NCBI RefSeq assembly: GCF_009766105.1
Contig: NZ_LMUH01000010.1
Coordinates: 1 to 46,017 of the forward strand
Direction of reading: 5' to 3'
Origin: Granulicella sp. S156
GTDB lineage: Bacteria; Acidobacteriota; Terriglobia; Terriglobales; Acidobacteriaceae
Length of the DNA stretch: 46,017 nt
The position numbers were made by a program, and so were the translations under genes. Numbering within the stretch: position 1 is the stretch's first letter; each line of letters opens with the position of its first letter. Of the stretch, positions 35,298 through 43,596 are shown in pieces. The notes below the pieces were generated by a model. That model did no database searches, had not been told where the DNA came from, and saw only the letters and a program-made list of their open reading frames with translations.

Positions 35298-35996
35298 ATG
35301 GCTATTGTGACCACCCCCGTCCTCCGCGCGCTCGCGCTCGAAAAAACCTACGCCCCGCTCGCATCGGGCGCGCAGGGCCTGCAACTTTTCCGCGACCTCT
35401 CCCTGGAAGTCGCTGCCGGAGAGATGGTGGCCGTCGTCGGCGAGAGCGGCGCGGGCAAAAGCTCGCTGTTGCACCTCCTCGCCGCCCTCGACAAGCCCAC
35501 CTCAGGCCAGGTTCTATGCGGCGATCTCGATGTCACGCTCCTCACAGCCAAACAGGCCGCCGAGTTCCGCAACCGCGACATCGGCTACGTCTGGCAGTTT
35601 CACTACCTGCTGCCGGAGTTCACCGCTCTGGAGAACGTCGCCATGCCGCTGCTGGCTCGCGGTGTGCCTCGCAAGCAGGCGCTCACACAGGCCGCTCTCT
35701 GGCTCGACCGCGTAGGCCTGGGCGACCGGGGCCATCACCGCTCGGGAGAGCTCTCGGGCGGCGAGCAACAGCGTGTATCTATTGCTCGCGCGCTGATTAC
35801 GCAGCCCAAGCTGCTGCTGGCCGACGAGCCCACAGGCGATCTCGACAACACTACCGCCCAGCGAGTCTTCGATCTACTGCTCGGGCTGCACCGCGAGCAC
35901 TCTCTGGCCAGCGTTCTCGTCACCCACAACCTCGACTTCGCCGCCCGCTGCGACCGCGTGCTGCGGCTCCGCGAAGGCCGGCTGATACCAGCCTGA
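35298..35996 (+). CDS. lolD: Lipoprotein-releasing ABC transporter ATPase
   Basis: 232 residues, cytoplasmic. Walker A GESGAGKS is at 48-55, the Q-loop lies in YVWQFHYLLPEF, the signature is LSGGEQQRVSIARAL, Walker B is LLLADEPTGDLD, and a switch His is in VTHNLD. The FQFHxLLPEFTALENV pattern is typical of LolD. It should pair with the LolC/E-like permease at 32009. The normal adjacency is broken by a 2-kb two-gene insertion. Confidence 0.92.
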   Translation: MAIVTTPVLRALALEKTYAPLASGAQGLQLFRDLSLEVAAGEMVAVVGESGAGKSSLLHLLAALDKPTSGQVLCGDLDVTLLTAKQAAEFRNRDIGYVWQFHYLLPEFTALENVAMPLLARGVPRKQALTQAALWLDRVGLGDRGHHRSGELSGGEQQRVSIARALITQPKLLLADEPTGDLDNTTAQRVFDLLLGLHREHSLASVLVTHNLDFAARCDRVLRLREGRLIPA

Positions 35997-36028
35997 TGGC
36001 CCCCACGGCAACCGCCGTGGGGGCCATC
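35995..36028. terminator. Perfect 15-bp hairpin overlapping the lolD stop
   Basis: GATGGCCCCCACGGC (35995-36009) and its exact reverse complement (36014-36028) flank loop AACC. The left arm includes the last two bases of the lolD stop codon. It lies between lolD and the convergent GH30 gene, so both transcripts would form it. No T-run is present, so it may block 3' exonucleases rather than terminate alone. Confidence 0.7.
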
Positions 36029-36052
36029 GCAGGTTCCTCGGATGCGGTTTCT

Positions 36053-38872
36053 TCAGTTGAGTGAAAACCAGTTGAAGTTACCCACCGCGTTGTAGAAGCC
36101 CCCGCTGTCCATGACAAGTTGCACGGTGTGGATCCCTTCGGGAAGAGGTACGTCGGGGATCGTAAGGGTCTGCCAGGTCTGGTATCCGCCTGTCTCGGGA
36201 ACTGAGATATGCTGCGTGACCTGCTGGCCGTCGACATTGAGATGGAAGACCCCGCCACCGACTCCATTGGCCACGCGCACCTGAAGGGTATAAGTGCGTG
36301 CCGAGGCGATGTCGACGGTGTAGTTGAGCCAATCGCCCGGCTGAGGGTTACCCACGTCGTAGCCGCCGCCGGTGTCAGATGAGTTCTCGATGTAGACCGT
36401 CTCACCGGGACGGTAGTTCGCTCCACCGCCGTTTGCGGTAGCTCCATTCCAGTACGCGACGCCCTTGCCACCGGTATCGAAGTTCTCAACTTGTATCAAG
36501 CCAGGAATGGACTGCGGGCTTCCGGTAAAGGAACTGCTGGGGGTCGGGGCCTGTACAGCGAACCAGTTGAAGTTGCCCATGCCACCCGTTGGCCCGTTGC
36601 TGTCGAGCGTGACCTGCATCACATGACGGCCAGCGGCGAGTTGAAAGGCGGGAGAGACCTGCGTGGTGAAGGTTTGAAACCCATTCGTCACCGGAACAAA
36701 CAGGGTCCCTGTCTTGTTCTCATCGTCGAACGAGACGTGGAAGTAACCACCTTGTCCAAGGGATGCAACACGGGACTGCAAGTTATAAATACCCGGAGTC
36801 GCAACATTGACCGTGTAGCGCAGGTACTCGCCTTCGCCCGTATAGCCGACATCGTAGCCGCCGCCTACATCACCCGTGTTCTCAATGCCGACGGTTGTCC
36901 CCGGCCGGTAGCCGGGAGCGCTGCCCTGGTCGGTAGTGTCGAGATTGAAGTAGCCGACGTAGTTGCCGCCCTTGTCGAAGTTCTCCGCCTGGATGAGGCC
37001 CGGGATCGCAGCAGGGCCCGCAGGGAAAGGCGTCTCCTCGCCTCCAACGGTGAAGTTGACGGTTGACGAAGCGGTGGCATTGCCTTGGCGTCCGAGAAAG
37101 GTGATCGGATAGGAGCCGCTCGTGGCGCTCGCTTCGGTAAACACTGGAAGCAGGTACTGGTTTGTAAAAGGAATGGGCACAGGCTCGCCGAACGCTCCGC
37201 CGGGTAGGCCCTCGACCTTCAGCTCAACATTGCCATGATCGTTGCCGTAGTGGTTGACGTCGATGCTGTAGAAGCTGTGGCCACCCGGCGCGACAGTCTG
37301 GGAGCCGGGACCTGCGGTGACGTCGAAGGTATTACCCTTGTAGCCCTGCCAGGAAAAGGTCGCGACGGCTTGAGCGGGAAGCGTGTAGCTGACGGTCTCG
37401 CCCTTCCAGTTCAACGAGAACTGGCTGGGTGTTTGCGCTCCATTGAAGACGAGCACAGCGATAGAACCGTCAGGATTTTTGAACGCAACATCTTCAACAT
37501 TGCCACTGCCGAAAGTGTTGGAGTCAATCCGATAGGCACCCGCCTGAACATACTTGGAGAGATGACCGAGAACGTAATATTCCACGTTCCTGGAAACGAC
37601 GGCGGGCGTAGTGGAGTCATCGATGGTGACGACGCCCCGGCAATCGTTACATCCATTCTGATCGGTGGGTCCGCTGTTTTGGTCCAGCGCAAGGTTCCAG
37701 AAGACGACCGTCTTGCCCCAGTTGCGCAGGACATCAATGACCTGGCCTTCGGTGTCATTCGCAAGGTTCTGCCCAAAATAGGGCGCGTAGGTTCCACCAG
37801 TGCATTCGGTGAAGTAGATGGGAACATCACCAGCCAGGTCATGCAACGCATTCTGCGCGTCGGCGACGTTACCGGCATAGCAGTGGAACGAAACGCCCGC
37901 GAGATACTGACGGACCGTGGGATCCTCGGCGAGGGTCTCGGGGTACTTCGGGTTATCCCAGTTGTGCTCGTAGCCGAAGATGCCGGGTGTGGCGTCTGTG
38001 GGATCGTGCGCCTGTCGGGCGAAGTTCCAGCCTTGGTTGCGAAGGTGCAGGTTTCGGAGCTGCGGGCCAAGATATTGCGCGATGAACTGGCCTTCGTCAT
38101 GCGGATTCATGAACATCGACGGATATCCGCTGGTTTCATTCAAAGGCTCGTTCTGCACCGAAACATAGTTGATCGGAATCCCTTGCGCCTCGTACGCCTG
38201 GATGAATTTGGAGAAGTACAGCGCCAGCGCGGGAAAGTTCTCGGTGTTCAAGGAACCGCCATCGAGCGTTCCTGTTGTCTTCATCCAGGCTGGAGGCGAC
38301 CAGGGCAGAGCCTGGACCTTAATGTCAGGGTTCGCTGCGAAGGCAGACTTGATAGTGGGAATAATGTAGGCCTGGTCGTGCGCGATCGAGAACCGCTTCA
38401 TCTGCGGATCGGTCTCGCCGGAGGGCATATCGTCGTACGTATAGCTGCTCAGTGAGAGATCGTTACCCCCCATCGACTGCCTAAGATAGCTGAGATGAAT
38501 TCCGTCCGGGCTGAAGAGATCCTTCATCAACGCCGTGCGCTGGGCTGGGGTGAGCTTGTTCCACACAAGATAAGCGTCAGAGTCATTGAAGCTGGCACCC
38601 ACCCCCTCAAGCTGCTGGTAGTGAATAGTGTCGTCAACGTTGATGGCGGTCTCACTGGCTGTGCCGTGGGTAAAGGTGAGCGGCGTTTGCGGGGTGAGGA
38701 GTGCGGATTGATCGGGGTTGGTCTGAACAACTGCGACGGTTTGAGCGACGACTCCCTGAGAACAGACGCTAAGGACAAATGGAATGAACAGGATAGCGAC
38801 AACAAGACAAACGTTTGTCTTAGAATCGCGCAGTGTATCCGCAAGAGGGGTACGGAGGAACCTGAATTTCAT
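36053..38872 (-). CDS. Secreted GH30 glycosidase with two CBM6-like modules
   Basis: 939 residues. An N-terminal export signal with a long basic n-region (1-44, ending VVAQT) precedes a GH30 catalytic domain (~75-500): acid/base E242 in VSVQNEPL, nucleophile E356 in IYFTECTGG, and PWSPPAWMKT. GH30 enzymes include glucosylceramidase, beta-1,6-glucanase and xylanase activities; clan assignment was not possible by eye. After a linking beta-domain come two similar CBM6/35-like modules (~635-775 and ~795-939), both starting IPGLIQxENFDxGG and ending MGNFNWF or VGNFNWF. Monocistronic. A perfect palindrome lies within its early codons. Confidence 0.88.
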   Translation of the reverse strand: MKFRFLRTPLADTLRDSKTNVCLVVAILFIPFVLSVCSQGVVAQTVAVVQTNPDQSALLTPQTPLTFTHGTASETAINVDDTIHYQQLEGVGASFNDSDAYLVWNKLTPAQRTALMKDLFSPDGIHLSYLRQSMGGNDLSLSSYTYDDMPSGETDPQMKRFSIAHDQAYIIPTIKSAFAANPDIKVQALPWSPPAWMKTTGTLDGGSLNTENFPALALYFSKFIQAYEAQGIPINYVSVQNEPLNETSGYPSMFMNPHDEGQFIAQYLGPQLRNLHLRNQGWNFARQAHDPTDATPGIFGYEHNWDNPKYPETLAEDPTVRQYLAGVSFHCYAGNVADAQNALHDLAGDVPIYFTECTGGTYAPYFGQNLANDTEGQVIDVLRNWGKTVVFWNLALDQNSGPTDQNGCNDCRGVVTIDDSTTPAVVSRNVEYYVLGHLSKYVQAGAYRIDSNTFGSGNVEDVAFKNPDGSIAVLVFNGAQTPSQFSLNWKGETVSYTLPAQAVATFSWQGYKGNTFDVTAGPGSQTVAPGGHSFYSIDVNHYGNDHGNVELKVEGLPGGAFGEPVPIPFTNQYLLPVFTEASATSGSYPITFLGRQGNATASSTVNFTVGGEETPFPAGPAAIPGLIQAENFDKGGNYVGYFNLDTTDQGSAPGYRPGTTVGIENTGDVGGGYDVGYTGEGEYLRYTVNVATPGIYNLQSRVASLGQGGYFHVSFDDENKTGTLFVPVTNGFQTFTTQVSPAFQLAAGRHVMQVTLDSNGPTGGMGNFNWFAVQAPTPSSSFTGSPQSIPGLIQVENFDTGGKGVAYWNGATANGGGANYRPGETVYIENSSDTGGGYDVGNPQPGDWLNYTVDIASARTYTLQVRVANGVGGGVFHLNVDGQQVTQHISVPETGGYQTWQTLTIPDVPLPEGIHTVQLVMDSGGFYNAVGNFNWFSLN
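38804..38821. promoter_or_regulatory. Perfect 18-bp palindrome in the 5' end of the GH30 gene
   Basis: AAGACAAACGTTTGTCTT has a CG centre like LacI-family operators and spans codons 18-23 of the GH30 gene, about 50 bp inside. No regulator gene of that family is adjacent. Binding there would act as a roadblock. It could also be chance coding sequence. Confidence 0.4.
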
Positions 38873-39190
38873 GGGAGATGCACCTTTTGGGCCGCAGACT
38901 TGGGCCGGACTGAGAGTCGAAAAGATTCTGCACGTTCCAGTGGATGATCGTCAATCCCCAGAAGTGCCATGAAACCACCTCCGAAACTCTCCGCTGCGAT
39001 TCTCTCTCGATTCTCAAAGGACTTCACTGGCGAGCGGCAGAGTTCTGGTTGCCGTTCACAGTTCAATGAACGAATCGGCGATCTGGCACTCTCCACCACA
39101 GGAGTCATGCCCACGTAAGACTGCCTGCTGAGAACACGGCGCCACATTCTGGCCATGACGATGCCCCGCATGGCCAGAATATGACGCGGA
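38873..39190. other. 318-bp intergenic region upstream of the GH30 gene
   Basis: No gene with coding character was found. It should hold the GH30 promoter at its left and the 3' flank of the NmrA-like gene at its right, where a hairpin (39146-39180) sits. No other repeats were noted. Confidence 0.5.
39146..39180. terminator. Hairpin downstream of the NmrA-like gene
   Basis: Perfect 12-bp arms ATTCTGGCCATG (39146-39157) and CATGGCCAGAAT (39169-39180) with an 11-nt spacer lie 10 bp beyond the - strand stop at 39191. The right flank is A/T-poor, so termination would be helped mainly by the stem. Confidence 0.55.
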
Positions 39191-40039
39191 TTAAGCGAGC
39201 TGTGTCCGTTGCGATTCGACCCAGTCCGCATAGGTCACAGGCAAAGACCCCTTTGCGTTTTGGACCGCATCACGCACGAATGCCACCTTGCCGTTACGAA
39301 TCTCCTCGTAGCAGCCAGCTACGGCTTTCGCCATAAACGAAGGTAATCCTGCTTTCAAGAGGCCCTGTTCTGCCTGCTCGCTATTGATCTCCACAACCCG
39401 GATCGGCCGACCCGTCACGCGCGAAACAATGCCTGCCTGTTCAGGCACAGTGAGCAGTTCGCCTCCAGTAACCTCCAGAACCTCGAAGCCCTCTGGGGTA
39501 TCGGGTTTGGTCAACGCCTGAACGGCCACAGCGGCGATGTCCTGAGGTGCCACGGGTGCCGTCTTTGCGTCTCCCGTGGCGTTATAGACCACACCTTCGC
39601 TCTTGATGGTCTCAAGCCACTGAAACGTGTTCGTCATAAAGTTTCCAGCACGCACGAAGCTATGGGGGAGACCTGATGCGCGGATAACGTCTTCCTTGTC
39701 CTTGTGCAGCTCGCCGACGAGTGAGTCCGGATACGCCGCAAACAGGGTCGAGAGAAAGACAACCCGCGGATTCCCGGATGCCTTTGCCTGAGCGATCAGG
39801 CGACGAAAGGCTTCGCCTTCGAGGGGGCCATTCATCAGGAAGACTCCCTCAACTCCAGCGACCGCTCTTGCGAAAGTATCGGCCTGCATCAAGTCGCCCA
39901 CTGCGACCTCGATAGGACCCTTCAGGTGAGAGACCTTCGAAGCATCCCGCGTGAAGACACGCACTTGCTTTTGCGCCGCCAGCAGCTGCCCTACGACTTC
40001 ACTTCCAACATTTCCCGTTGCTCCAACGATTAAATACAT
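39191..40039 (-). CDS. NmrA-like NAD(P)-binding protein
   Basis: 282 residues from ATG 40039, preceded by GGGAGG. It starts MYLIVGATGNVGSEVVGQLL, the NAD(P)-binding GxxGxxG loop of the NmrA/atypical SDR family. KGPIEVAVGDL, EGVFLMNGP and PHSFVRAGNFMTN follow, as in QorB/azoreductase-like members. It is likely an NAD(P)H sensor or oxidoreductase without classical Tyr-Lys catalytic pair. The first residues and the promoter region are duplicated at 43453-43589 (see findings). Formerly it was probably divergent from a LysR gene. Confidence 0.85.
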   Translation of the reverse strand: MYLIVGATGNVGSEVVGQLLAAQKQVRVFTRDASKVSHLKGPIEVAVGDLMQADTFARAVAGVEGVFLMNGPLEGEAFRRLIAQAKASGNPRVVFLSTLFAAYPDSLVGELHKDKEDVIRASGLPHSFVRAGNFMTNTFQWLETIKSEGVVYNATGDAKTAPVAPQDIAAVAVQALTKPDTPEGFEVLEVTGGELLTVPEQAGIVSRVTGRPIRVVEINSEQAEQGLLKAGLPSFMAKAVAGCYEEIRNGKVAFVRDAVQNAKGSLPVTYADWVESQRTQLA

Positions 40040-40151
40040 TTTCTTTTCCTCCCTCTCGTACTTCTGCTGTCTTCGATTAGGTGAGAAGGAGGGCTGATGC
40101 AACAATCGAACTGCTCGCAACATACTGTTCCAACAGTGAAACAATCCGGAG
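40014..40151. repeat. Diverged duplicate promoter block, copy A
   Basis: This block, covering the first codons and upstream region of the NmrA-like gene, aligns in the same orientation with 43453-43589 at an offset of 3,438-3,439 bp. Over the right-hand 52 positions I count 9 mismatches. It contains the imperfect dyad GTTCCA/TGAAAC (40127-40142). Confidence 0.8.
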
Positions 40152-40182
40152 GGATCGGTCGACACAAGCGCGCTAATGAGGA

Positions 40183-40581
40183 CTAATCGATCCCTTCTTG
40201 CCTGAGAAGGTTTTGCACGCGGCTCTTGACCTCATCACGTATCTCCCGAACTTCCTCTGCGGACAGTCCCTTCGGGTCCCGCAGAGACCAGTCATCGCGG
40301 CGCAGGCCGGGGATATAGGGGCACTTGTCACCGCATCCCATTGTGATGAGAAGCTGGGCTTCCCTGGCTAACTCCTCGGTAAGCTTCTGGGGTTTAGCGT
40401 GGCTGAGGTCAATGCCTATCTCCTGCATCACCGCCTGTACTTCAGGATGGACACGCTCGCCCGGTTCTGTGCCTGCGGATAAGGCATGCGCCTTGTTCGG
40501 ATCTGCGAGCTTGTTGAAGAACGCCGCTGCCATCTGAGAGCGCCCTGCATTGTGAACGCACGCGAAGACTACTCTGAGCAT
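40183..40581 (-). CDS. arsC: Arsenate reductase (low-molecular-weight PTPase type)
   Basis: 132 residues from ATG 40581, behind GAGGAGG; the frame is open 17 codons upstream within arsM. The PTP-loop motif is CVHNAGRSQ (C8) with the general acid region GCGDKCPYIPG, whose two Cys are the resolving pair of the thioredoxin-coupled ArsC family. It reduces arsenate to arsenite in the cytoplasm. Its start lies 11 nt before the arsM stop, so the two genes are translationally linked. Confidence 0.93.
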   Translation of the reverse strand: MLRVVFACVHNAGRSQMAAAFFNKLADPNKAHALSAGTEPGERVHPEVQAVMQEIGIDLSHAKPQKLTEELAREAQLLITMGCGDKCPYIPGLRRDDWSLRDPKGLSAEEVREIRDEVKSRVQNLLRQEGID

Positions 40582-40591
40582 GATGCCTCCT

Positions 40592-41473
40592 CTATGCTGC
40601 GGTGTTGGTGCTGTCCTTTGGCTTGATGGCATATACCTTTACACTCGCAGCCGCTGCGTTCACGTCGTACTTGCTCAGAAGGTCTGATAGTTCCGCGTGC
40701 AGCGAGGTTGAATCTGTATCTAGCGCAGGAGAGCAGCACGAACCCTCCACCATTGCAGGGGAGCAGCAGCCGGACTGATTCTCCACCTTTGAGTAAGCGT
40801 TGAGGTCTGCACCGCTGTCCACGATTTCAACGTGCTCAAATCCGGCAGCGAGCAGCCCGGCGCGGTAGTCATCCATCCTGATAGCACCCGCGATACACCC
40901 CACATAGGCCGCCATACTGCGAGCGACGGCTTCCGGCAGCTCTCCCTTGAGTGCGATGTCACTCACGGCAAGGCGACCGCCCGGCTTAAGCACGCGGGCA
41001 ATCTCCCGGAAGACGGCAGGCTTATCCGGCGCAAGGTTGAGGACACAATTCGAGATGACGCAATCGACCGAAGCATCCGGTAGTGGGATGCGATCGATGG
41101 TGGACTGATGAAAGTCCACGTTGGTGTATCCACCAGAGGCCGCGTTCGCTCGTGCCCGTTCGATCATGGCAGGGGTCATGTCAATGCCGATTGCCCGGCC
41201 TTTCGGTCCCACCATCTTTGCAGCGAGAAAGACATCGAGGCCGCCGCCTGAGCCGAGGTCTACAACTACCTCACCAGGCTTTATGTGTGCAGTGGCAGTG
41301 GGATTGCCGCATGACAAACCCATGTTTGCCTCTGCGGGAATAGATATTAGTTCTTCTGCGGAATAGCCGAAGGCTTCCGCAACAGCTTTTACGCCGTCAT
41401 CGTTGCTCGATAGCGTACTTTGTGCGACCGCGCCGTACTTCGACCGAACGGAATCAAGAATCTCTTCTGCCAT
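40592..41473 (-). CDS. arsM: Arsenite S-adenosylmethionine methyltransferase
   Basis: 293 residues. Motif I is [13 protein letters not shown]. The conserved arsenic-binding Cys residues of ArsM are present in [22 protein letters not shown] and YVGCIAGA. It converts arsenite to methylated species. The C-terminal quarter adds a Cys-rich stretch with two CCSPA repeats ([18 protein letters not shown]), which may bind extra As(III). Divergent from arsR, sharing the operator region 41474-41550, and overlapping arsC at its 3' end. Confidence 0.93.
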   Translation of the reverse strand: MAEEILDSVRSKYGAVAQSTLSSNDDGVKAVAEAFGYSAEELISIPAEANMGLSCGNPTATAHIKPGEVVVDLGSGGGLDVFLAAKMVGPKGRAIGIDMTPAMIERARANAASGGYTNVDFHQSTIDRIPLPDASVDCVISNCVLNLAPDKPAVFREIARVLKPGGRLAVSDIALKGELPEAVARSMAAYVGCIAGAIRMDDYRAGLLAAGFEHVEIVDSGADLNAYSKVENQSGCCSPAMVEGSCCSPALDTDSTSLHAELSDLLSKYDVNAAAASVKVYAIKPKDSTNTAA

Positions 41474-41550
41474 GTGCTCACCTCGGTGACATATTCGTCA
41501 ACGTGAATATATTCATTGCAAACATATTCGTCAAGGCGTATACATAAAGC
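41474..41550. promoter_or_regulatory. Divergent arsM/arsR promoter-operator with two ArsR-like sites
   Basis: The 77-bp gap holds a dyad ATATTC-N8-GAATAT (41491-41510) and a second related site ATATTCGTCAAGGCGTATAC (41524-41543). ACATATTCGTCAA recurs as a direct repeat 33 bp apart (41489 and 41522). ArsR should bind these and repress both divergent arms until As(III) is present. Confidence 0.75.
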
Positions 41551-41961
41551 ATGGCTCGCAAAGCTCAGTTCGATATTCAGCAGTTTTTTCAGGCACTAGG
41601 GGATAACACCCGCCTCCGGCTACTCAACCTTATGGGCGAGCAGGAAGTCTGCGTCTGCTACTTCGTAGAGATTCTGGGTGCCCCACAGCCGAAGATCTCC
41701 CGGCATCTGGCCTATCTGCGAAATGCCGGCATCGTTTCAGCACGGCGCGAGGGTAAGTGGATGCACTACCGCATTGTCATGCCGCCGCACATCGGGGCAA
41801 CGCAGATTCTCCGGCAGACGCTTGACTGGTTGAACGAAGACAAGGCAATGCAGACGGACCGGGCGCGTCTCGCAAAGGCTTGCTGCGCGCCATCGAAGTA
41901 CGACCTGGATGGTGCTCCGTTGCCGGCTGCGGTCTCTGCGCAAAGCTGCGGGGCTTGCTAA
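41551..41961 (+). CDS. arsR: ArsR-family arsenic-responsive repressor
   Basis: 136 residues: winged HTH with [18 protein letters not shown], the metalloid-binding CVCYF in the alpha3 helix ([11 protein letters not shown]), and recognition helix [15 protein letters not shown]. The C-terminal tail is Cys-rich (KACCAPSK and SCGAC end), giving additional thiols. It is first in the arm arsR-acr3; its last base overlaps the acr3 start. Confidence 0.95.
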   Translation: MARKAQFDIQQFFQALGDNTRLRLLNLMGEQEVCVCYFVEILGAPQPKISRHLAYLRNAGIVSARREGKWMHYRIVMPPHIGATQILRQTLDWLNEDKAMQTDRARLAKACCAPSKYDLDGAPLPAAVSAQSCGAC

Positions 41962-43043
41962 TGACCGCGACAGCAACACAGGGCCGTGTATGCTCTCCGG
42001 CGCAACGAAAGAAGCTCTCTTTCCTGGACCGTTTCCTCACCCTCTGGATATTCCTTGCGATGGCGACAGGCGTGAGCATCGGGCACTTTGTTCCCGGCTC
42101 GGCTGCCTTCGTGAATAGATTTCAGACCGGCACGACGAACATCCCCATAGCCATCGGTCTCATCGTGATGATGTTCCCGCCGCTGGCAAAAGTCCGCTAT
42201 GAAAAGCTGGGCGAGGTCTTCCGCAATAAACGCGTGCTGGGGCTGTCGCTGGTGCAGAACTGGATTATCGGCCCGGCGTTGATGTTCGCTCTCGCCGTGA
42301 TCTTCCTGCGCGGAGAACCGTCCTATATGCGCGGATTGATCTTGATCGGCATCGCCCGATGCATTGCGATGGTGCTGGTCTGGAATGAGCTCGCGGAGGG
42401 TGATACAGACTACGTCGCCGGCCTGGTCGCCATCAACAGCGTCTTTCAGGTGCTCTTCTACAGCGTCTATGCGTGGGCATTCCTCACCGTGCTGCCCAAG
42501 TGGTTCGGGCTTCAGGGGAGCGTTGTGCAGATAGGGATCGAGCAGATTGCAAAGAGTGTAGGCCTCTATCTGGGAGTGCCATTCGTGGCGGGCTTTCTGA
42601 CCCGGTATGCACTCATCAGGGCCAAGGGTGAGGAATGGTATCGAATAAGCTTTGTGCCGCGCATTAGTCCGCTGACTCTCATCGCGCTACTGTTCACAAT
42701 CCTTGTGATGTTTTCTCTGAAGGGCGGCTTGATCGTGCGTCTGCCGCTGGATGTGGTGAAGATCGCCGTGCCGCTGGTCATCTACTTCCTCTTCATGTTC
42801 CTGGTTAGTTTTTGGATGGGGAAACGGTTGGGGGCCGACTACGCACAATCTGCCGCGCTCTCATTCACTGCCGCCGGGAATAACTTTGAGCTGGCAATTG
42901 CGGTTGCGGTCGCTGTATTCGGCCTGAACTCTGGGGAGGCGTTTGTCGGGGTGGTAGGACCGTTGATCGAAGTCCCGGCACTCATCGGTCTGGTGAACGT
43001 CGCGTTCTGGATGAGACGGCGAATGTATCAGCGAGCTGATTAG
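41961..43043 (+). CDS. acr3: Arsenite efflux pump Acr3
   Basis: 360 residues from ATG 41961, sharing one base with the arsR stop; the frame is open further up but overlaps arsR. It has about ten membrane helices. The hallmark Acr3 helix-4 motif [17 protein letters not shown] carries the essential Cys, and [21 protein letters not shown] is the second family block. It exports As(III) by proton exchange. It completes a four-gene detoxification module with arsC, arsM and arsR. Confidence 0.96.
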   Translation: MTATATQGRVCSPAQRKKLSFLDRFLTLWIFLAMATGVSIGHFVPGSAAFVNRFQTGTTNIPIAIGLIVMMFPPLAKVRYEKLGEVFRNKRVLGLSLVQNWIIGPALMFALAVIFLRGEPSYMRGLILIGIARCIAMVLVWNELAEGDTDYVAGLVAINSVFQVLFYSVYAWAFLTVLPKWFGLQGSVVQIGIEQIAKSVGLYLGVPFVAGFLTRYALIRAKGEEWYRISFVPRISPLTLIALLFTILVMFSLKGGLIVRLPLDVVKIAVPLVIYFLFMFLVSFWMGKRLGADYAQSAALSFTAAGNNFELAIAVAVAVFGLNSGEAFVGVVGPLIEVPALIGLVNVAFWMRRRMYQRAD

Positions 43044-43100
43044 TAACGACAAGTTATCTTCTCGCCAGTGATCGATTACTCACTACAAGCGCGTTGTCTA

Positions 43101-43478
43101 TCAAAAACCAAATAGACGATGCATCTCAGCCTGATAGCGAAGTCCAAACCCAATCCAAACCAAAATTGGAATGATCAACTGAAGAACATAGTTATCCCTT
43201 ACTCGAACGTGAGCTGCAATGGCTCCTCCCATCCATGCTGTTTCTAAAATCACTCCCAAAAACGCAGTCGATGGGATCAGCGTCAGCGTCCCGATCAAAA
43301 TCACCCAGATGCCGAAAGGCGTTTGAAGATCGCGACGATAACCTATGTGATCGATATTCTTGTCCGCTACAGAGTGCTTCGTGAGGTTCAGGATGCCGCC
43401 CACAAACTGCGGGGCCACACCAATCACGCTTACAACCAAACCAATGGTCTCTCCTGTTGCTCCAGCGATCAAATACAT
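43101..43478 (-). CDS. DoxX-like membrane protein with an NmrA-derived N-terminus
   Basis: 125 residues. The first ten, MYLIAGATGE, are nearly the same as the NmrA-like start at 40039 (MYLIVGATGN) and are encoded by the duplicated promoter block, so they were captured from an NmrA gene. The rest is a DoxX-like four-helix protein: GVAPQFVGGILNL, PFGIWVILIGTLTLIPSTAFLG, WMGGAIAAHVRV and IPILVWIGFGLRYQ. The promoter, ribosome site and start come from the NmrA gene. DoxX-like proteins are small membrane oxidoreductase-associated proteins of unclear role. Divergent from the LysR gene. Confidence 0.75.
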   Translation of the reverse strand: MYLIAGATGETIGLVVSVIGVAPQFVGGILNLTKHSVADKNIDHIGYRRDLQTPFGIWVILIGTLTLIPSTAFLGVILETAWMGGAIAAHVRVRDNYVLQLIIPILVWIGFGLRYQAEMHRLFGF

Positions 43479-43589
43479 TCCCTCTTCTCTCTCTCGTACT
43501 TCAGCTGGGTTCGACTAGACGAGAAGGAGTATCGATGCAACAATCGACCTGCTTGCAATACACTGTTCCATCAGTGGAACGATCGGGGA
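43453..43589. repeat. Diverged duplicate promoter block, copy B
   Basis: This is the counterpart of 40014-40151, lying between the DoxX-like start and the LysR start. It contains a perfect dyad GTTCCA/TGGAAC (43565-43580) and a nested CACTG/CAGTG, a plausible LysR site 17 bp before the LysR ATG. Confidence 0.8.
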
Positions 43590-43596
43590 GGTAGCA

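Noticed and set aside
37235..38455. A + strand open frame of 406 codons inside the GH30 gene
   Set aside because: Antisense shadow of a well-supported GH30 gene with both catalytic Glu residues; no ribosome site and no recognisable domain.
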